Shown here in pieces: positions 7,141-15,540 of a stretch of 64,000 nt of DNA. The notes under the pieces were generated by a model that was given only the letters and a program-made list of their open reading frames with translations, was not told the origin of the DNA and ran no database searches. The translations under genes were made by a program, and so were the position numbers. How positions within the stretch are numbered: the stretch's first letter is position 1; the number at the start of each line of letters is the position of its first letter. The stretch is taken from NCBI RefSeq assembly GCF_000621785.1, contig NZ_KK211346.1:511754-575753 (forward strand), in the 5' to 3' direction. This stretch comes from Ruminococcus flavefaciens ND2009 (GTDB lineage Bacteria; Bacillota; Clostridia; Oscillospirales; Ruminococcaceae).

Positions 7141-7623
7141 TTGCGAATTGTTGTTTTATCAGACACACATGGTAATTACTTCAATCTTGAAAGTATAATT
7201 CTCCGAAATACCGATGCCGACTGGATAATACACCTTGGCGACGGCGAGCGTGAACTGGACAATTTTATCCTGTCTCATCAGAAGCTTGCTCCAAAAATAA
7301 TACACGTTGCCGGCAACTGCGACTTTGATAGCCTCAGCAATGATGTTTTTGTTCTTCCTGTCCTTGAGCATAAGATACTCGCCACTCATGGTCACCTTTA
7401 CGGTGTAGGCGGCTCTCTGGACAGGCTGAAAAACCTTGCGCTGACTAACGGCTGTGATATAGTTCTTTTCGGGCATACCCATGTCCGCTATCAGAGCAAC
7501 GAAAACGGACTTTACATGATGAATCCCGGAAGCGCTTCTATCCCTCGTGACGGAAAAAAGCCTTCCTTCGGTCACATTGACATATCTCCTGCGGGAGTTG
7601 TTACCAATATAGTTGATGTCTGA
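7141..7623 (+). CDS. YfcE/MJ0936-type metallophosphodiesterase
   Basis: 160 aa, start set at a TTG placed 8 nt after GGGAGGG; the family begins exactly here (RIVVLSDTHGN). The metal ligands are visible in order: DTHGN, HLGDGE, GNCD (~55), THGH, and the terminal GHTH plus NPGS. These small enzymes bind two metals and hydrolyse phosphodiesters in vitro; the cellular substrate is usually unknown. The gene is monocistronic with its own promoter and a strong terminator, and is transcribed away from the bofA cluster. Confidence 0.88.
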   Translation: MRIVVLSDTHGNYFNLESIILRNTDADWIIHLGDGERELDNFILSHQKLAPKIIHVAGNCDFDSLSNDVFVLPVLEHKILATHGHLYGVGGSLDRLKNLALTNGCDIVLFGHTHVRYQSNENGLYMMNPGSASIPRDGKKPSFGHIDISPAGVVTNIVDV

Positions 7624-7672
7624 TCTCTCCCCTGCTTATATTCTATGCAGGAACCCTATTAATGTTACAAAA

Positions 7673-7708
7673 ATCCCCTGAACTTTTATGTTCAGGGGAT
7701 AGTTTTTT
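7673..7708. terminator. Bidirectional terminator between convergent genes
   Basis: 11-bp perfect stem ATCCCCTGAAC/GTTCAGGGGAT with a 6-nt loop, T6 on the plus side and a T5 run on the minus side. It serves the phosphodiesterase and the anti-sigma gene ending at 7707. Confidence 0.9.
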
Positions 7709-9053
7709 ATTCCTTGCCGTCGGGGTGTTCCTTAGCCCAGATAACGCTTGGACGCTTCAGTGTACCATCATATTCATTGAGTCTTGTTATATCTGCTGAT
7801 GTTACCTTGACACTACCCAGATCAATATCTGCTGTTACATCTATTGCATCAACACCGTTTATATCATGAAGAACAGCGTGTACCCGTGAAGTTTTGTTTT
7901 CTTCATCATATTCCAGCATCTCAAGAGGGTGCTCAATATCTCCGTTGTCGATAGCGATGTCGTAGTATTCAGGCTTATGCTCAAGATAGCTCTGGATAGC
8001 AATTGATGACAGATACTCAGGCTGTAGACCTGTTCCTATGCTCTGTATCTTCCATTCACCATTTTGGAGCACTAAGGTAAACAGTTTCTGTATGCCGTAT
8101 TGTTCATTTCGCATATCATAATCGATATAGCGTGAAACTACTATCTTGTCCTCGCTGTTTTCAACTATCACAGGCTCGGAAGTATAATGCTCGCCTATAT
8201 CATACTGTGCAGCACGAGGTGTAACGTAGAGCGAGCCATTATAATCAATATAGACTCCCGAATTGATACAGTGGGCTGTATAATCAACAGTGCTGTCATC
8301 TTCTGGATCTGGGATATATAAGTCGACCTTGCTGCCGTTTTCAAATCTGCTTGCATCTCCGCCAAGATAGCTTACTACACCGGCTCCATCTAAAGCGACA
8401 CCGTCCTTATAATCAGAAGCCATTATTAAAGGCTCGCTATAGCCTTCAAATTCAATAGTGTTAGCAATTGGCTCTTTGTAGTAATCGTAGATATCCTGAC
8501 AGCTGTTGAAGCGCTCATCAGTCACTTTGCAGAATGTACGCTCACCGCCGTATTTTTCTGACCATTCGGCATCAGAACTGTCATAGGTATAGAATGTTAT
8601 GGTATCATTTGCGTCATACTCCACATCGCCGTATACAAGAATATTGGTTCTTTCAAGATATCCGTCTGTGATCTCTCTGGCGATAGCTTCATAATCATAA
8701 TCTTCGCCTGCCTCGGATTCAGTGGGCTCTTCTGTTACCTCCTCAGTAAGCTCTTCGGTAATCGTTTCCTCCTCGCCTGCCTCTGTTAGCTGCGAGACGT
8801 TCCTGCTGTTCTTATGGAGAAGTACACCTGTTGTTCCTATACCGCCTGCTATCAGTGCGAAAGCAGCTGCGATACCGACAAATCTTAGAGCGCCGTTTCC
8901 GCGGCGAACTTCTACGCCTGATACCTTTTCCTCAAAGTCGTTTGTATTCTGCTTTATTCTGTTCTCACGTTTACTCATATCAAGTACCTCTTTTCTGCAC
9001 CGCTCATCAGGTTCCAAGCGGTCAGTTACTTTTTTATAATCGTTCATATTCAT
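7707..9053 (-). CDS. Putative membrane anti-sigma factor (partner of the ECF sigma gene upstream)
   Basis: 448 aa. About 55 cytoplasmic residues with many charged groups, one membrane helix (~57-80, GIAAAFALIAGGIG), a Glu/Thr linker (EEVTEEPTESE) and ~340 acidic extracytoplasmic residues rich in Asp/Tyr without a recognised domain. Its ATG overlaps the TGA of the sigma gene (ATGA), the normal coupling of an ECF factor to its membrane antagonist. A role in sequestering sigma until an envelope signal is sensed is inferred from topology and context only. Confidence 0.7.
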   Translation of the reverse strand: MNMNDYKKVTDRLEPDERCRKEVLDMSKRENRIKQNTNDFEEKVSGVEVRRGNGALRFVGIAAAFALIAGGIGTTGVLLHKNSRNVSQLTEAGEEETITEELTEEVTEEPTESEAGEDYDYEAIAREITDGYLERTNILVYGDVEYDANDTITFYTYDSSDAEWSEKYGGERTFCKVTDERFNSCQDIYDYYKEPIANTIEFEGYSEPLIMASDYKDGVALDGAGVVSYLGGDASRFENGSKVDLYIPDPEDDSTVDYTAHCINSGVYIDYNGSLYVTPRAAQYDIGEHYTSEPVIVENSEDKIVVSRYIDYDMRNEQYGIQKLFTLVLQNGEWKIQSIGTGLQPEYLSSIAIQSYLEHKPEYYDIAIDNGDIEHPLEMLEYDEENKTSRVHAVLHDINGVDAIDVTADIDLGSVKVTSADITRLNEYDGTLKRPSVIWAKEHPDGKE

Positions 9054-9532
9054 GATAGGAGCTCCTTTCCAAGGGTGTCTTTAAGCTTCTTTCTTGCACG
9101 GTACAGCTGAGTCTGGACAGCCGATTCATTTGTCTCTGTGATACTGCTTATCTCCTTTACGGAGTAGCCCTCGTAGTAATATAAGTGAATAACGATCCTG
9201 TATTTTGTCGGAAGCGACATTACAGCGTGATAGACTTCGCTTTCTTCGGGGGTCTCATAGGTGAGACAAGCCTCATCAAGGGGTATCGAAGTCAATGAAT
9301 ACCTGTATCTCAGTGAGCGGAACATATCCCTGCACTTATTCACAGTGACCTTCAGAAGCCAGCTTCGCTCTTTGTTTTCGTCTTCAAACTCTACTCCGCC
9401 GGTAAATAGCTTTATAAAAACATCCTGCATTATATCTTCTGCATCCGCCTTGTTCTTGCAATAAGAAAATGCCATGCGAAAAACTGTATTCTTATTTCTA
9501 TCGTATATTTCCGCCATTCTATCAAGTTCCAT
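9050..9532 (-). CDS. ECF-type RNA polymerase sigma factor
   Basis: 160 aa, typical ECF length. Region 2 is at ~10-75 (YDRNKNTVFRMAFSYCKN, then EDIMQDVFIKLF, the sigma2.2/2.3 core) and region 4 at ~105-155 with the helix-turn-helix YSVKEISSITETNESAVQTQLYRAR (segments SVKEIS and AVQTQL). It directs polymerase to a small regulon. GAAAGGAAG precedes the ATG. It is followed with a 4-bp overlap by the putative anti-sigma gene. Confidence 0.9.
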   Translation of the reverse strand: MELDRMAEIYDRNKNTVFRMAFSYCKNKADAEDIMQDVFIKLFTGGVEFEDENKERSWLLKVTVNKCRDMFRSLRYRYSLTSIPLDEACLTYETPEESEVYHAVMSLPTKYRIVIHLYYYEGYSVKEISSITETNESAVQTQLYRARKKLKDTLGKELLS

Positions 9533-9560
9533 TATGTCACTTCCTTTCTTCTGTATCTGT

Positions 9561-9572
9561 TGAAGTACTTCA
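9561..9572. promoter_or_regulatory. 12-bp palindrome upstream of the first ECF sigma gene
   Basis: TGAAGTACTTCA is a perfect palindrome 28 bp before the sigma start. A palindrome of the same form (TGAAACGTTTCA) precedes the second ECF sigma gene. It may be an operator or part of an autoregulated promoter. Confidence 0.4.
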
Positions 9573-9614
9573 TATATAAAACGTAACAGCTATACAAAAT
9601 ATCACAAAAAAATT

Positions 9615-9638
9615 TACGGCGCCAAAAAAAGCGCCGTA
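9615..9638 (-). terminator. Terminator of the proC-SpoIIM-YesL operon
   Basis: 8-bp stem TACGGCGC/GCGCCGTA with an 8-nt loop, followed on the minus strand by a T-rich run. Confidence 0.85.
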
Positions 9639-9642
9639 TTTT

Positions 9643-10566
9643 TTAGGATATTCTCTTGCCCTTGCCTTTTTTTCTGTTCTCGATAGGCTTTTCCTTACCG
9701 CCCATATCCTCGAAGATACGCTCCTCATCGGTGGGAGTATCGTCTACAAGCTCGGGATTTATCTCGCCAATGCTTGTGTAATAGGGATTGATGACATATT
9801 TCTGTATCACAGGATAGCTTATAAAGCAGTTCACCAGGCAAATGAATGCCGCAGGGAAAAAGGGTACAAGCAGCAGAAATACAGGGAATAAATAAAACAT
9901 CAGAAGGACCATCACTGCTAACACAGCAAGTATTATGATAAATGTCAGCAGATTCTGCTTGAGTGCAACGAATGCAAGTGCAAATGAGTTTTTCAGCAGA
10001 TTTTTGAATGATAAACTTGTAGCTGTCATCATCAGGAATATATAGTGGTTCATGATGATAATAACAAGAAAAATACTGAACGTAAGCACCATAGGTATGT
10101 ACATAAGCTTTGACTGCGTCTGTATCGCCAGTGCAGGATATACATTCAAAGCTGCAAGAGCGGACAGGATTATAAGACAATCAATAAAGCCGACTAAAGC
10201 AGCATTTTTGAAGTTTGCCTTAAAGCCCTTGAAAAAATCGCGCATTATAAATGAATGCTTATTTATAACAAAAAGCCTTATGACCTTAGTCATTCCTGCT
10301 GTTGCAGGACCGATCAGGACCATGAAAATAAGCATCATGACTATCATAGAAGCTACAGATACATGATAATGGTTCTTGAACAAAGTCATCACAGGAAGCA
10401 TCATTACCAGCGGCAGGAAAAAAAGCATATATATCAGATTAACCTGCATAAGCTTCCAGAATTTTCTGCCGACAATGTCAAAAAACAGTGCTATTCCCTT
10501 TTTCTTGGGAGCATATTTGGAGATACCTACTCCTGCGGTTTCATAATTCTTGGAAAAAAGACCCAA
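9643..10566 (-). CDS. YesL/DUF624-type integral membrane protein
   Basis: 307 aa with a TTG start behind GGAGG. Six hydrophobic segments between ~38 and ~255 and a highly charged C-terminal tail (Lys/Arg/Glu). The spacing, the N-terminal FWKLMQVNLIYML and the central FFKGFKANFKNA are the marks of the YesL (DUF624) family, whose function is unknown but which often sits beside carbohydrate transport genes in Firmicutes. Here it is instead last in an operon with a SpoIIM-like gene and proC. It ends at a terminator. Confidence 0.75.
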   Translation of the reverse strand: MGLFSKNYETAGVGISKYAPKKKGIALFFDIVGRKFWKLMQVNLIYMLFFLPLVMMLPVMTLFKNHYHVSVASMIVMMLIFMVLIGPATAGMTKVIRLFVINKHSFIMRDFFKGFKANFKNAALVGFIDCLIILSALAALNVYPALAIQTQSKLMYIPMVLTFSIFLVIIIMNHYIFLMMTATSLSFKNLLKNSFALAFVALKQNLLTFIIILAVLAVMVLLMFYLFPVFLLLVPFFPAAFICLVNCFISYPVIQKYVINPYYTSIGEINPELVDDTPTDEERIFEDMGGKEKPIENRKKGKGKRIS

Positions 10567-10582
10567 TTTGAAATTCCTCCGT

Positions 10583-11176
10583 TTAGTTTCCGCCCACAGA
10601 AGTATATAGGAAATAAAGCCCTCCGTCGGCGAAAGAAATGATTAACGATAATATTATAAGTACAGCATATTTGACAAGTATAAGTTTAAATCCGCCTTTT
10701 ACGGTCTCGTGTTCTCCCCTTCCGAAGCAGTGGGAAAAGATCAGGCAGGAATTATGCACATTCTCTCTGACTGCAAGAGCTGTAATGACCGAAAAAGCTA
10801 TAGCCTTCGGAAGTATAGTAACTGCTACAGGCAGTATCGCCGCTGTCCCGCAGTAGATATACATCGCAGAAGCGGATATTCCTATACCTGTTCCTCTGTA
10901 AATAAGAAGAAATATACCAAAAGGCTGTCCCACAGCAGAAGCTCCGAAGAAAAAAGCTGCCGATACTACAAGCAAAGACACAGAAAATGTTCTTACTATA
11001 AGAGAAACAGCGCTTACCTCCTGCGTGTCAACAAGAAAGAACTGATTTACAAGGCAGCTGCCTGCCAGTGAAGGGGATTTTGCGAGAAAAGCTCCTGTCA
11101 CTATACCGACAGCAATAACCATCAAATAAACCGTTAGGCTTGTCCTTTTTTCTGATAAAGTACTTATTTTTTTCAT
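10583..11176 (-). CDS. SpoIIM-family membrane protein
   Basis: 197 aa, start at the ATG behind GAAAGGA. Five or six membrane helices (~15-32, ~60-82, ~87-107, ~112-130, ~165-185). The centre FFFGASAVGQPFGIFLLIY with a following GTGIGIS resembles the conserved core of stage II sporulation protein M, the scaffold of the DMP peptidoglycan-remodelling complex in engulfment. Non-sporulating bacteria also carry SpoIIM-like proteins, so a sporulation role is not established. It lies between proC (51 bp) and the YesL gene (16 bp), in one operon. Confidence 0.65.
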   Translation of the reverse strand: MKKISTLSEKRTSLTVYLMVIAVGIVTGAFLAKSPSLAGSCLVNQFFLVDTQEVSAVSLIVRTFSVSLLVVSAAFFFGASAVGQPFGIFLLIYRGTGIGISASAMYIYCGTAAILPVAVTILPKAIAFSVITALAVRENVHNSCLIFSHCFGRGEHETVKGGFKLILVKYAVLIILSLIISFADGGLYFLYTSVGGN

Positions 11177-11227
11177 ACATATCATTCCTTTCACTGAAAT
11201 GATATGCAAGGATATGCTGATTTAGAC

Positions 11228-12028
11228 TTACTTTGAAAGCTCGTATGCTCTGTTAGTGCAGCTCTCACAGCACTTCTTCACTACATCAGTAAGATTTCCC
11301 TCATAAAGCTTGTCAAGTCCTGCAAGAGTAGTTCCTCCGGGTGAAGATACCATCTTAATGAGCTCGTCGATAGTATTGCCGGAATCTGTTATCATCTTTG
11401 CGGAGCCGATAAGGCTCTGTGTGAACAGTTCCTCTGCGGCAGCTCTGTCAATACCTACAGAAGCAGCATAGTCGATAAAACCCTTTGCAAAGAGATAGAT
11501 AAACGCCGGACTGCTTCCGTTGATAGCGATTATCTCTTTCATCTTATCCTTCGGGATAACAGCTGCCTTACCGCAGATCCTGAAAATATTGAGGACAACA
11601 TCGAATTCCTCATCTGTCACCTTGTCATTTCTGGAAAGTGCAGAAGCGCCTTCGCCAAGAAGAAGAGGTGTATTGGGCATTACAAGAATGACCTTTGCAT
11701 CCGAAATTGTCTTCTTTGCAATAAATTCATCACCGATACCTGCCGCGATAGAGATAATGACCGTATCATTTGTGGTATAAGCAGATATTGCTTCAAGTAC
11801 TCCTTCAATGATCTGGGGCTTTACTGCAAGAAATACATATTTGCATTTCTCCATGATCTCCTTTTCAGAGGAGCAGGCTGCTACGCCGTAGTCAGCAAGT
11901 GCTTCAACCTTATCTGTACTCGGATCAAAGGCAAAAAGTGATGTATCCTTACCAAGACTGCTTGAAGAGATACCCTTCATTATAGCCGATCCCATATTGC
12001 CTGCGCCGATAAAACCTATATTAGCCAT
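11228..12028 (-). CDS. proC: Pyrroline-5-carboxylate reductase
   Basis: 266 aa, normal length. N-terminal NAD(P)-binding GFIGAGNMGSAIMKG, the AVKPQ segment (~70), VMPNTP (~118), and the C-terminal signature with SSPGGTT (~230). It reduces pyrroline-5-carboxylate to proline with NAD(P)H in the cytosol, the last step of proline synthesis. AAGGAG precedes the ATG and a SigA-type promoter lies upstream. First gene of an operon with two membrane-protein genes of unrelated apparent function. Confidence 0.94.
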   Translation of the reverse strand: MANIGFIGAGNMGSAIMKGISSSSLGKDTSLFAFDPSTDKVEALADYGVAACSSEKEIMEKCKYVFLAVKPQIIEGVLEAISAYTTNDTVIISIAAGIGDEFIAKKTISDAKVILVMPNTPLLLGEGASALSRNDKVTDEEFDVVLNIFRICGKAAVIPKDKMKEIIAINGSSPAFIYLFAKGFIDYAASVGIDRAAAEELFTQSLIGSAKMITDSGNTIDELIKMVSSPGGTTLAGLDKLYEGNLTDVVKKCCESCTNRAYELSK

Positions 12029-12061
12029 ATTAGTTACTCCTTAATTTTTAATGCAACTCTA

Positions 12062-12090
12062 ATTATACATCATTATATACAAAAAAGCAA
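12062..12090 (-). promoter_or_regulatory. SigA promoter of the proC operon
   Basis: Minus strand TTGCTT (12085-12090), 17 bp, TATAAT (12062-12067). Confidence 0.7.
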
Positions 12091-12140
12091 GTGATTTTTT
12101 TGTGATATTCAATGATAGAAAGCGTTTTTTGCTCTCAACA

Positions 12141-12169
12141 TTGACATTTTTCGACAGCAATGATAAAAT
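12141..12169 (+). promoter_or_regulatory. SigA promoter with a 0A-box match in its spacer
   Basis: TTGACA (12141-12146), 17-bp spacer, TAAAAT (12164-12169). Within the spacer TTCGACA (12150-12156) is an exact reverse-orientation 0A box; a factor bound there would block polymerase. Promoter reading is firm; the Spo0A reading is tentative. Confidence 0.65.
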
Positions 12170-12192
12170 TAGTCTATCAGGGGGGGATCTCG

Positions 12193-12465
12193 ATGGATAG
12201 AAAAAAGCCTAAAAACAACAGACTCACACGCTATACAAACAGTGTGATATTTTATAAAAGCCTTTCGTGCAAGGCAAGCCTGTATGAAGATGCACGGATA
12301 ACCGAATACTGTAAGAAAAACAGACTTTCCAAGAGCCTTTTCCTTACAGCAGCGGCAATGTACTGTGTCAAGAATAATATTGATGTTCATGATGTACTTG
12401 ACAGTACTACAACTCCACAGAATTTTAATTTCAGAGATTATATGGATGACGAATATGATGAATAG
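12193..12465 (+). CDS. Small basic/acidic hypothetical protein preceding the PflX-like gene
   Basis: 90 aa, ATG behind a G7 run ending GGGGGGATCTCG. N-terminal half is Lys/Arg rich (DRKKPKNNRLTRYT), the middle is helical (EYCKKNRLSKSLFLTAAAMYC), and the end is acidic (YMDDEYDE). The size and the basic helical core might suit a ribbon-helix-helix or other small DNA-binding protein, but no motif settles it. Its last codons overlap the radical SAM gene by about 11 bp, so the two are translationally coupled. Confidence 0.6.
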   Translation: MDRKKPKNNRLTRYTNSVIFYKSLSCKASLYEDARITEYCKKNRLSKSLFLTAAAMYCVKNNIDVHDVLDSTTTPQNFNFRDYMDDEYDE

Positions 12466-13342
12466 ATGTATGCTCTGTCCACGAAAATGCGGTGTGGACA
12501 GAAATAAAAAAAAAGGCGTCTGCGGAGCAGGCAGTAAAGTTATCGCAGCTAGAGCTTCTCTGCACAAGTGGGAGGAGCCTTGTATCTCTTACAAAAACGG
12601 AGCCGGAACAGTTTTTTTCTCGGGCTGCAATCTGCATTGCTGCTTCTGCCAGAACGATAAAATAAGCAACGAGCTTTACGGAAAAGAACTCACAGACAGA
12701 GAGCTTGCCGACGTTTTCCTGCGTTTACAGGAGATGGGAGCTGACAATATCGACCTTGTGACTCCCACACATTTTGTGCCGAATATAATCAACGCTCTGG
12801 ATATGATAAAGCCGCAGCTTTCCATTCCCATTGTTTATAACTGCGGAGGGTATGAGCTTAAAGATACCATATCCATGCTTGACGGATATATTGATGTCTA
12901 TCTTCCCGACCTGAAATATTACTCGCCGGAGATCTCCGCAAAGTATTCAAAAGCCCGGGATTATTTTGAAGTTGCTTCAGAAGCTGTACTTGCAATGATC
13001 AAGCAGGTCGGAAAGCTGTCTTACAATAATGAAGGCGGACTGATCAAAGGGACCATAATTCGTCACATGGTCCTCCCCTCTCACAGGCATGATTCGATCA
13101 GACTCATAGAATGGATCTCAGAGAATACTTCTCCTGACGAGGCACTTGTCAGCATTATGAATCAGTATACCCCGTTTGATTTTATACCTGATGAATTCAG
13201 CGAACTGAAAAGGAAGGTCACTAAAATGGAATATCATTCCGTTACCGACCGTGCCGCAGAGCTTGGGATAAAAGGTTTTACACAGGAAAAAAGCTCCGCT
13301 TCCGAAGAATACGTACCTGATTTTGACCTTTCGGGAATATAA
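12455..13342 (+). CDS. PflX-like radical SAM protein (COG1313)
   Basis: About 295 aa (starts at tandem ATGs 12455/12458 overlapping the upstream gene). An N-terminal Cys cluster (CMLCPRKCGVDR ... GVCGAG) is followed by the radical SAM motif SGCNLHCCFCQN (CxxxCxxC, ~50-57) that holds the 4Fe-4S cluster and SAM. The DLVTPTHFVP and YNCGGYE segments are typical of the PflX group, which resembles pyruvate formate-lyase activating enzymes but has no proven substrate. It would make a 5'-deoxyadenosyl radical in the cytosol. The gene ends in a terminator whose left arm lies inside its last codons. Confidence 0.85.
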   Translation: MMNRCMLCPRKCGVDRNKKKGVCGAGSKVIAARASLHKWEEPCISYKNGAGTVFFSGCNLHCCFCQNDKISNELYGKELTDRELADVFLRLQEMGADNIDLVTPTHFVPNIINALDMIKPQLSIPIVYNCGGYELKDTISMLDGYIDVYLPDLKYYSPEISAKYSKARDYFEVASEAVLAMIKQVGKLSYNNEGGLIKGTIIRHMVLPSHRHDSIRLIEWISENTSPDEALVSIMNQYTPFDFIPDEFSELKRKVTKMEYHSVTDRAAELGIKGFTQEKSSASEEYVPDFDLSGI

Positions 13343-13368
13343 AAACGCTCCCGAAAGGAACTTTTTTT
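13327..13368 (+). terminator. Terminator of the PflX-like operon
   Basis: 10-bp perfect stem CCTTTCGGGA/TCCCGAAAGG followed by T7; the 5' arm overlaps the end of the coding region. Confidence 0.9.
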
Positions 13369-13411
13369 ATTTTTGTTGTCACAAATCCTGCCTCTCAGGT
13401 GTTATATGTTA

Positions 13412-13423
13412 TGAAACGTTTCA
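13412..13423. promoter_or_regulatory. 12-bp palindrome upstream of the second ECF sigma gene
   Basis: TGAAACGTTTCA, perfect, 14 bp before the start codon and next to the GAGGTG ribosome site. Same pattern as the palindrome at 9561-9572. Confidence 0.4.
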
Positions 13424-13437
13424 AATGAGGTGATCAA

Positions 13438-13938
13438 ATGACTCAGGATAACTCAGAAAAGCTGAGAGCCCTGTATGAAAAATACGAGCAGCCAATGTAC
13501 AGAATAGCTTTTGCTGTTCTGCATGATCAGGGACTTGCCGAGGACGCTGTCTCTGAGGCTTTTCTCAGACTCGCAGGGAAGCTCCATAAGCTTGGCGACT
13601 GTAACAGCGACAGGACAAAGAACTATATTATCAAGGTCATCAAGAGTACCTCCATCAATATCTACCGCAGGAACAAAAAGCGGTATAACACGGAGGTCGC
13701 AATAGATGAAGCTATGCAGATAGCTGATCCCGCTCAGCAATCAGAACACAGCGGAAAGATCGACGAATTACTACATTCACTTGATGAACCTGATAAGAGC
13801 ATTGTTATAATGCGTTGCATAAAAGAGATGTCATGGAAGGATGTCGCCGTGAAGCTGTCACTCACCGAATCAAATGTACGAAAGCGTTTTGAACGTACGA
13901 AAAAGCGCCTGAAAGGAGAAATTAGCGATGAAAAATAA
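13438..13938 (+). CDS. ECF-type RNA polymerase sigma factor
   Basis: 166 aa behind GAGGTGATCAA. Region 2 (~12-75) with YRIAFAVLHD and AEDAVSEAFLRLA; region 4 (~110-160) with SIVIMRCIKEMSWKDVAVKLSLTES (helix-turn-helix, core WKDVAVKLSL) and a basic end (RKRFERTKKRLK). Sequence is quite different from the first ECF factor here, so the pairs are not a recent duplication. Overlaps the putative anti-sigma gene by 11 bp. Confidence 0.88.
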   Translation: MTQDNSEKLRALYEKYEQPMYRIAFAVLHDQGLAEDAVSEAFLRLAGKLHKLGDCNSDRTKNYIIKVIKSTSINIYRRNKKRYNTEVAIDEAMQIADPAQQSEHSGKIDELLHSLDEPDKSIVIMRCIKEMSWKDVAVKLSLTESNVRKRFERTKKRLKGEISDEK

Positions 13939-15502
13939 AGGACTTCCTACCTCGGAGGAATGGAACAGGATAATAGATGATGCTTTTTCATCGGAAGAAA
14001 AACATGATTTCTCCGCCTTGTATGAGCTGCGCAGAGCAGAGATACAGAAAGGAATTACCATGAAAAAGACAACAAATCATATACAGAGACGTTACAGAGG
14101 CATGGTGGCAGCTGCTGCCGCAATAGTTATAGCGGCTCCTGCATCGGTATATGCCCTCTCAAAAGCACTTCCGACTTCCACTCCTGCAACAGAGGTCGAG
14201 GAAGCTGAAAACACAGAGATAGCTCCCGAGAACCTTTCGGTTGAAGACTCGGAAGCAGAATATGATAAGCTGTATTACACAAAAGAAGGCGAAAATGAAT
14301 ATACCCTCAGGTTTACTCCAAAGAACTCTGAAACTGATGAAACAAGAAAATACAATGTTCAGTACACATGGCTGCCCGAAGGATTCAGTGCCGATGTATC
14401 TGATCCGAAGCACACCCACAAAACTGCAGAAGGCGGCACTCTTGAATCCATCTATTTCCGCGTTTATGAGTCCTATCCCATGGAGCAGGATATTCGTGGC
14501 ATAGTTGATGTTATTGATGTTTCGGACGATGATAAAACAGCCTATATTTTCTGCCGACAGGGGCATGATGATTCTTCGGGATCAGACTCATACACGAGAG
14601 ACGTATGGATTCATTTTAAAGGTACTAACTTTGTTACCGAGCTTTTTGCAACAGCTGACATCTCCGATTCCGATCTCAGCAGCATTATTCAGGGAATGAA
14701 GCTTGTTGACGCTGCGGAATTTGAGGATACCCTCAGCTGGACAACATGGAACGGGTTAACTGAATCTGAGTCCGATGACAGCAATGCCGGTAAGGATGGC
14801 GACTCCAATACCGGCGAAATAAAAGCCTTTGAGTCGCTGCATATCGGAGATACGTTCACAGATACCGAGATCATTACAGATACTATCGAAAATAAGGTGG
14901 AGATAACCCTCAATAATGCATGGGTACAGGATAATTTCGACGGTATATCTACGGATCCATGCGGCAATCCTGCTGATTACAGCGGCTATCTCAGCGATGA
15001 CGACAAGATATACGAAACTTATGAATACGGAACCCTTGGTGACGGCGTAAATACTGTTGATGAAGTCACTGATACTATATCGGTTCAGAAAAAAGTCATT
15101 GTTCTTGACCTGACATATAAGAACATCGGCGAGAATGATATATACGACGATATGGAAAACGGCCTCTTCGATTATCTCGTTGCCCCAGTTCTTATAAACG
15201 GTACAGAATGGGATGCAAACTGGCGTGTTCTCTATCATCTTGATGATAAGGTACAACTCAGCAGTGATAAGATAGCCGCCGAGGACTTCCTTTCTTTGGA
15301 AGCGGATAACAAGTCAGGCAAAAATCATATCAATATACCCAAGGGAGAATCAACTCATGTAAAGATCGCAATGATCGCAAATGCTGACGACCTTGATGAT
15401 CTCTATGTTGACGTTACAGGCGGAGCTTTAGCATTCAATTCTATCTATGCTAATAAAGACAAGACTCACCCTCCGATTCTTTCGGTTAAAGACATCAAAT
15501 AA
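13928..15502 (+). CDS. Putative membrane anti-sigma factor / sensor protein
   Basis: 524 aa behind AAAGGAG, start inside the end of the sigma gene. About 57 cytoplasmic residues (helical, charged), one membrane helix (~58-78, Ala/Val-rich), a Glu-rich linker and a long acidic extracytoplasmic part. The region ~100-265 (YTWLPEGFSADV ... GMKLVD) looks like the DUF4367-type domain seen in clostridial anti-sigma proteins; the C-terminal ~220 residues (from IGDTF) look like a second beta-rich domain of the DUF5067/DUF4352 kind found in lipoproteins. Both domain names are impressions. Context gives the anti-sigma reading. Confidence 0.65.
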   Translation: MKNKGLPTSEEWNRIIDDAFSSEEKHDFSALYELRRAEIQKGITMKKTTNHIQRRYRGMVAAAAAIVIAAPASVYALSKALPTSTPATEVEEAENTEIAPENLSVEDSEAEYDKLYYTKEGENEYTLRFTPKNSETDETRKYNVQYTWLPEGFSADVSDPKHTHKTAEGGTLESIYFRVYESYPMEQDIRGIVDVIDVSDDDKTAYIFCRQGHDDSSGSDSYTRDVWIHFKGTNFVTELFATADISDSDLSSIIQGMKLVDAAEFEDTLSWTTWNGLTESESDDSNAGKDGDSNTGEIKAFESLHIGDTFTDTEIITDTIENKVEITLNNAWVQDNFDGISTDPCGNPADYSGYLSDDDKIYETYEYGTLGDGVNTVDEVTDTISVQKKVIVLDLTYKNIGENDIYDDMENGLFDYLVAPVLINGTEWDANWRVLYHLDDKVQLSSDKIAAEDFLSLEADNKSGKNHINIPKGESTHVKIAMIANADDLDDLYVDVTGGALAFNSIYANKDKTHPPILSVKDIK

Positions 15503-15504
15503 GT

Positions 15505-15540
15505 AAAAAAGGCAATACACAGGTGTGTATTGCCTTTTTT
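15505..15540. terminator. Bidirectional terminator between the anti-sigma gene and clpC
   Basis: 13-bp perfect stem (AAGGCAATACACA and complement) with a 2-nt loop, A-run before and T6 after, so it works both ways. Confidence 0.92.

Noticed and set aside
13412-13423. Catabolite-response (cre) site
   Set aside because: The palindrome is two bases shorter than cre and the central CG is out of register with the consensus.
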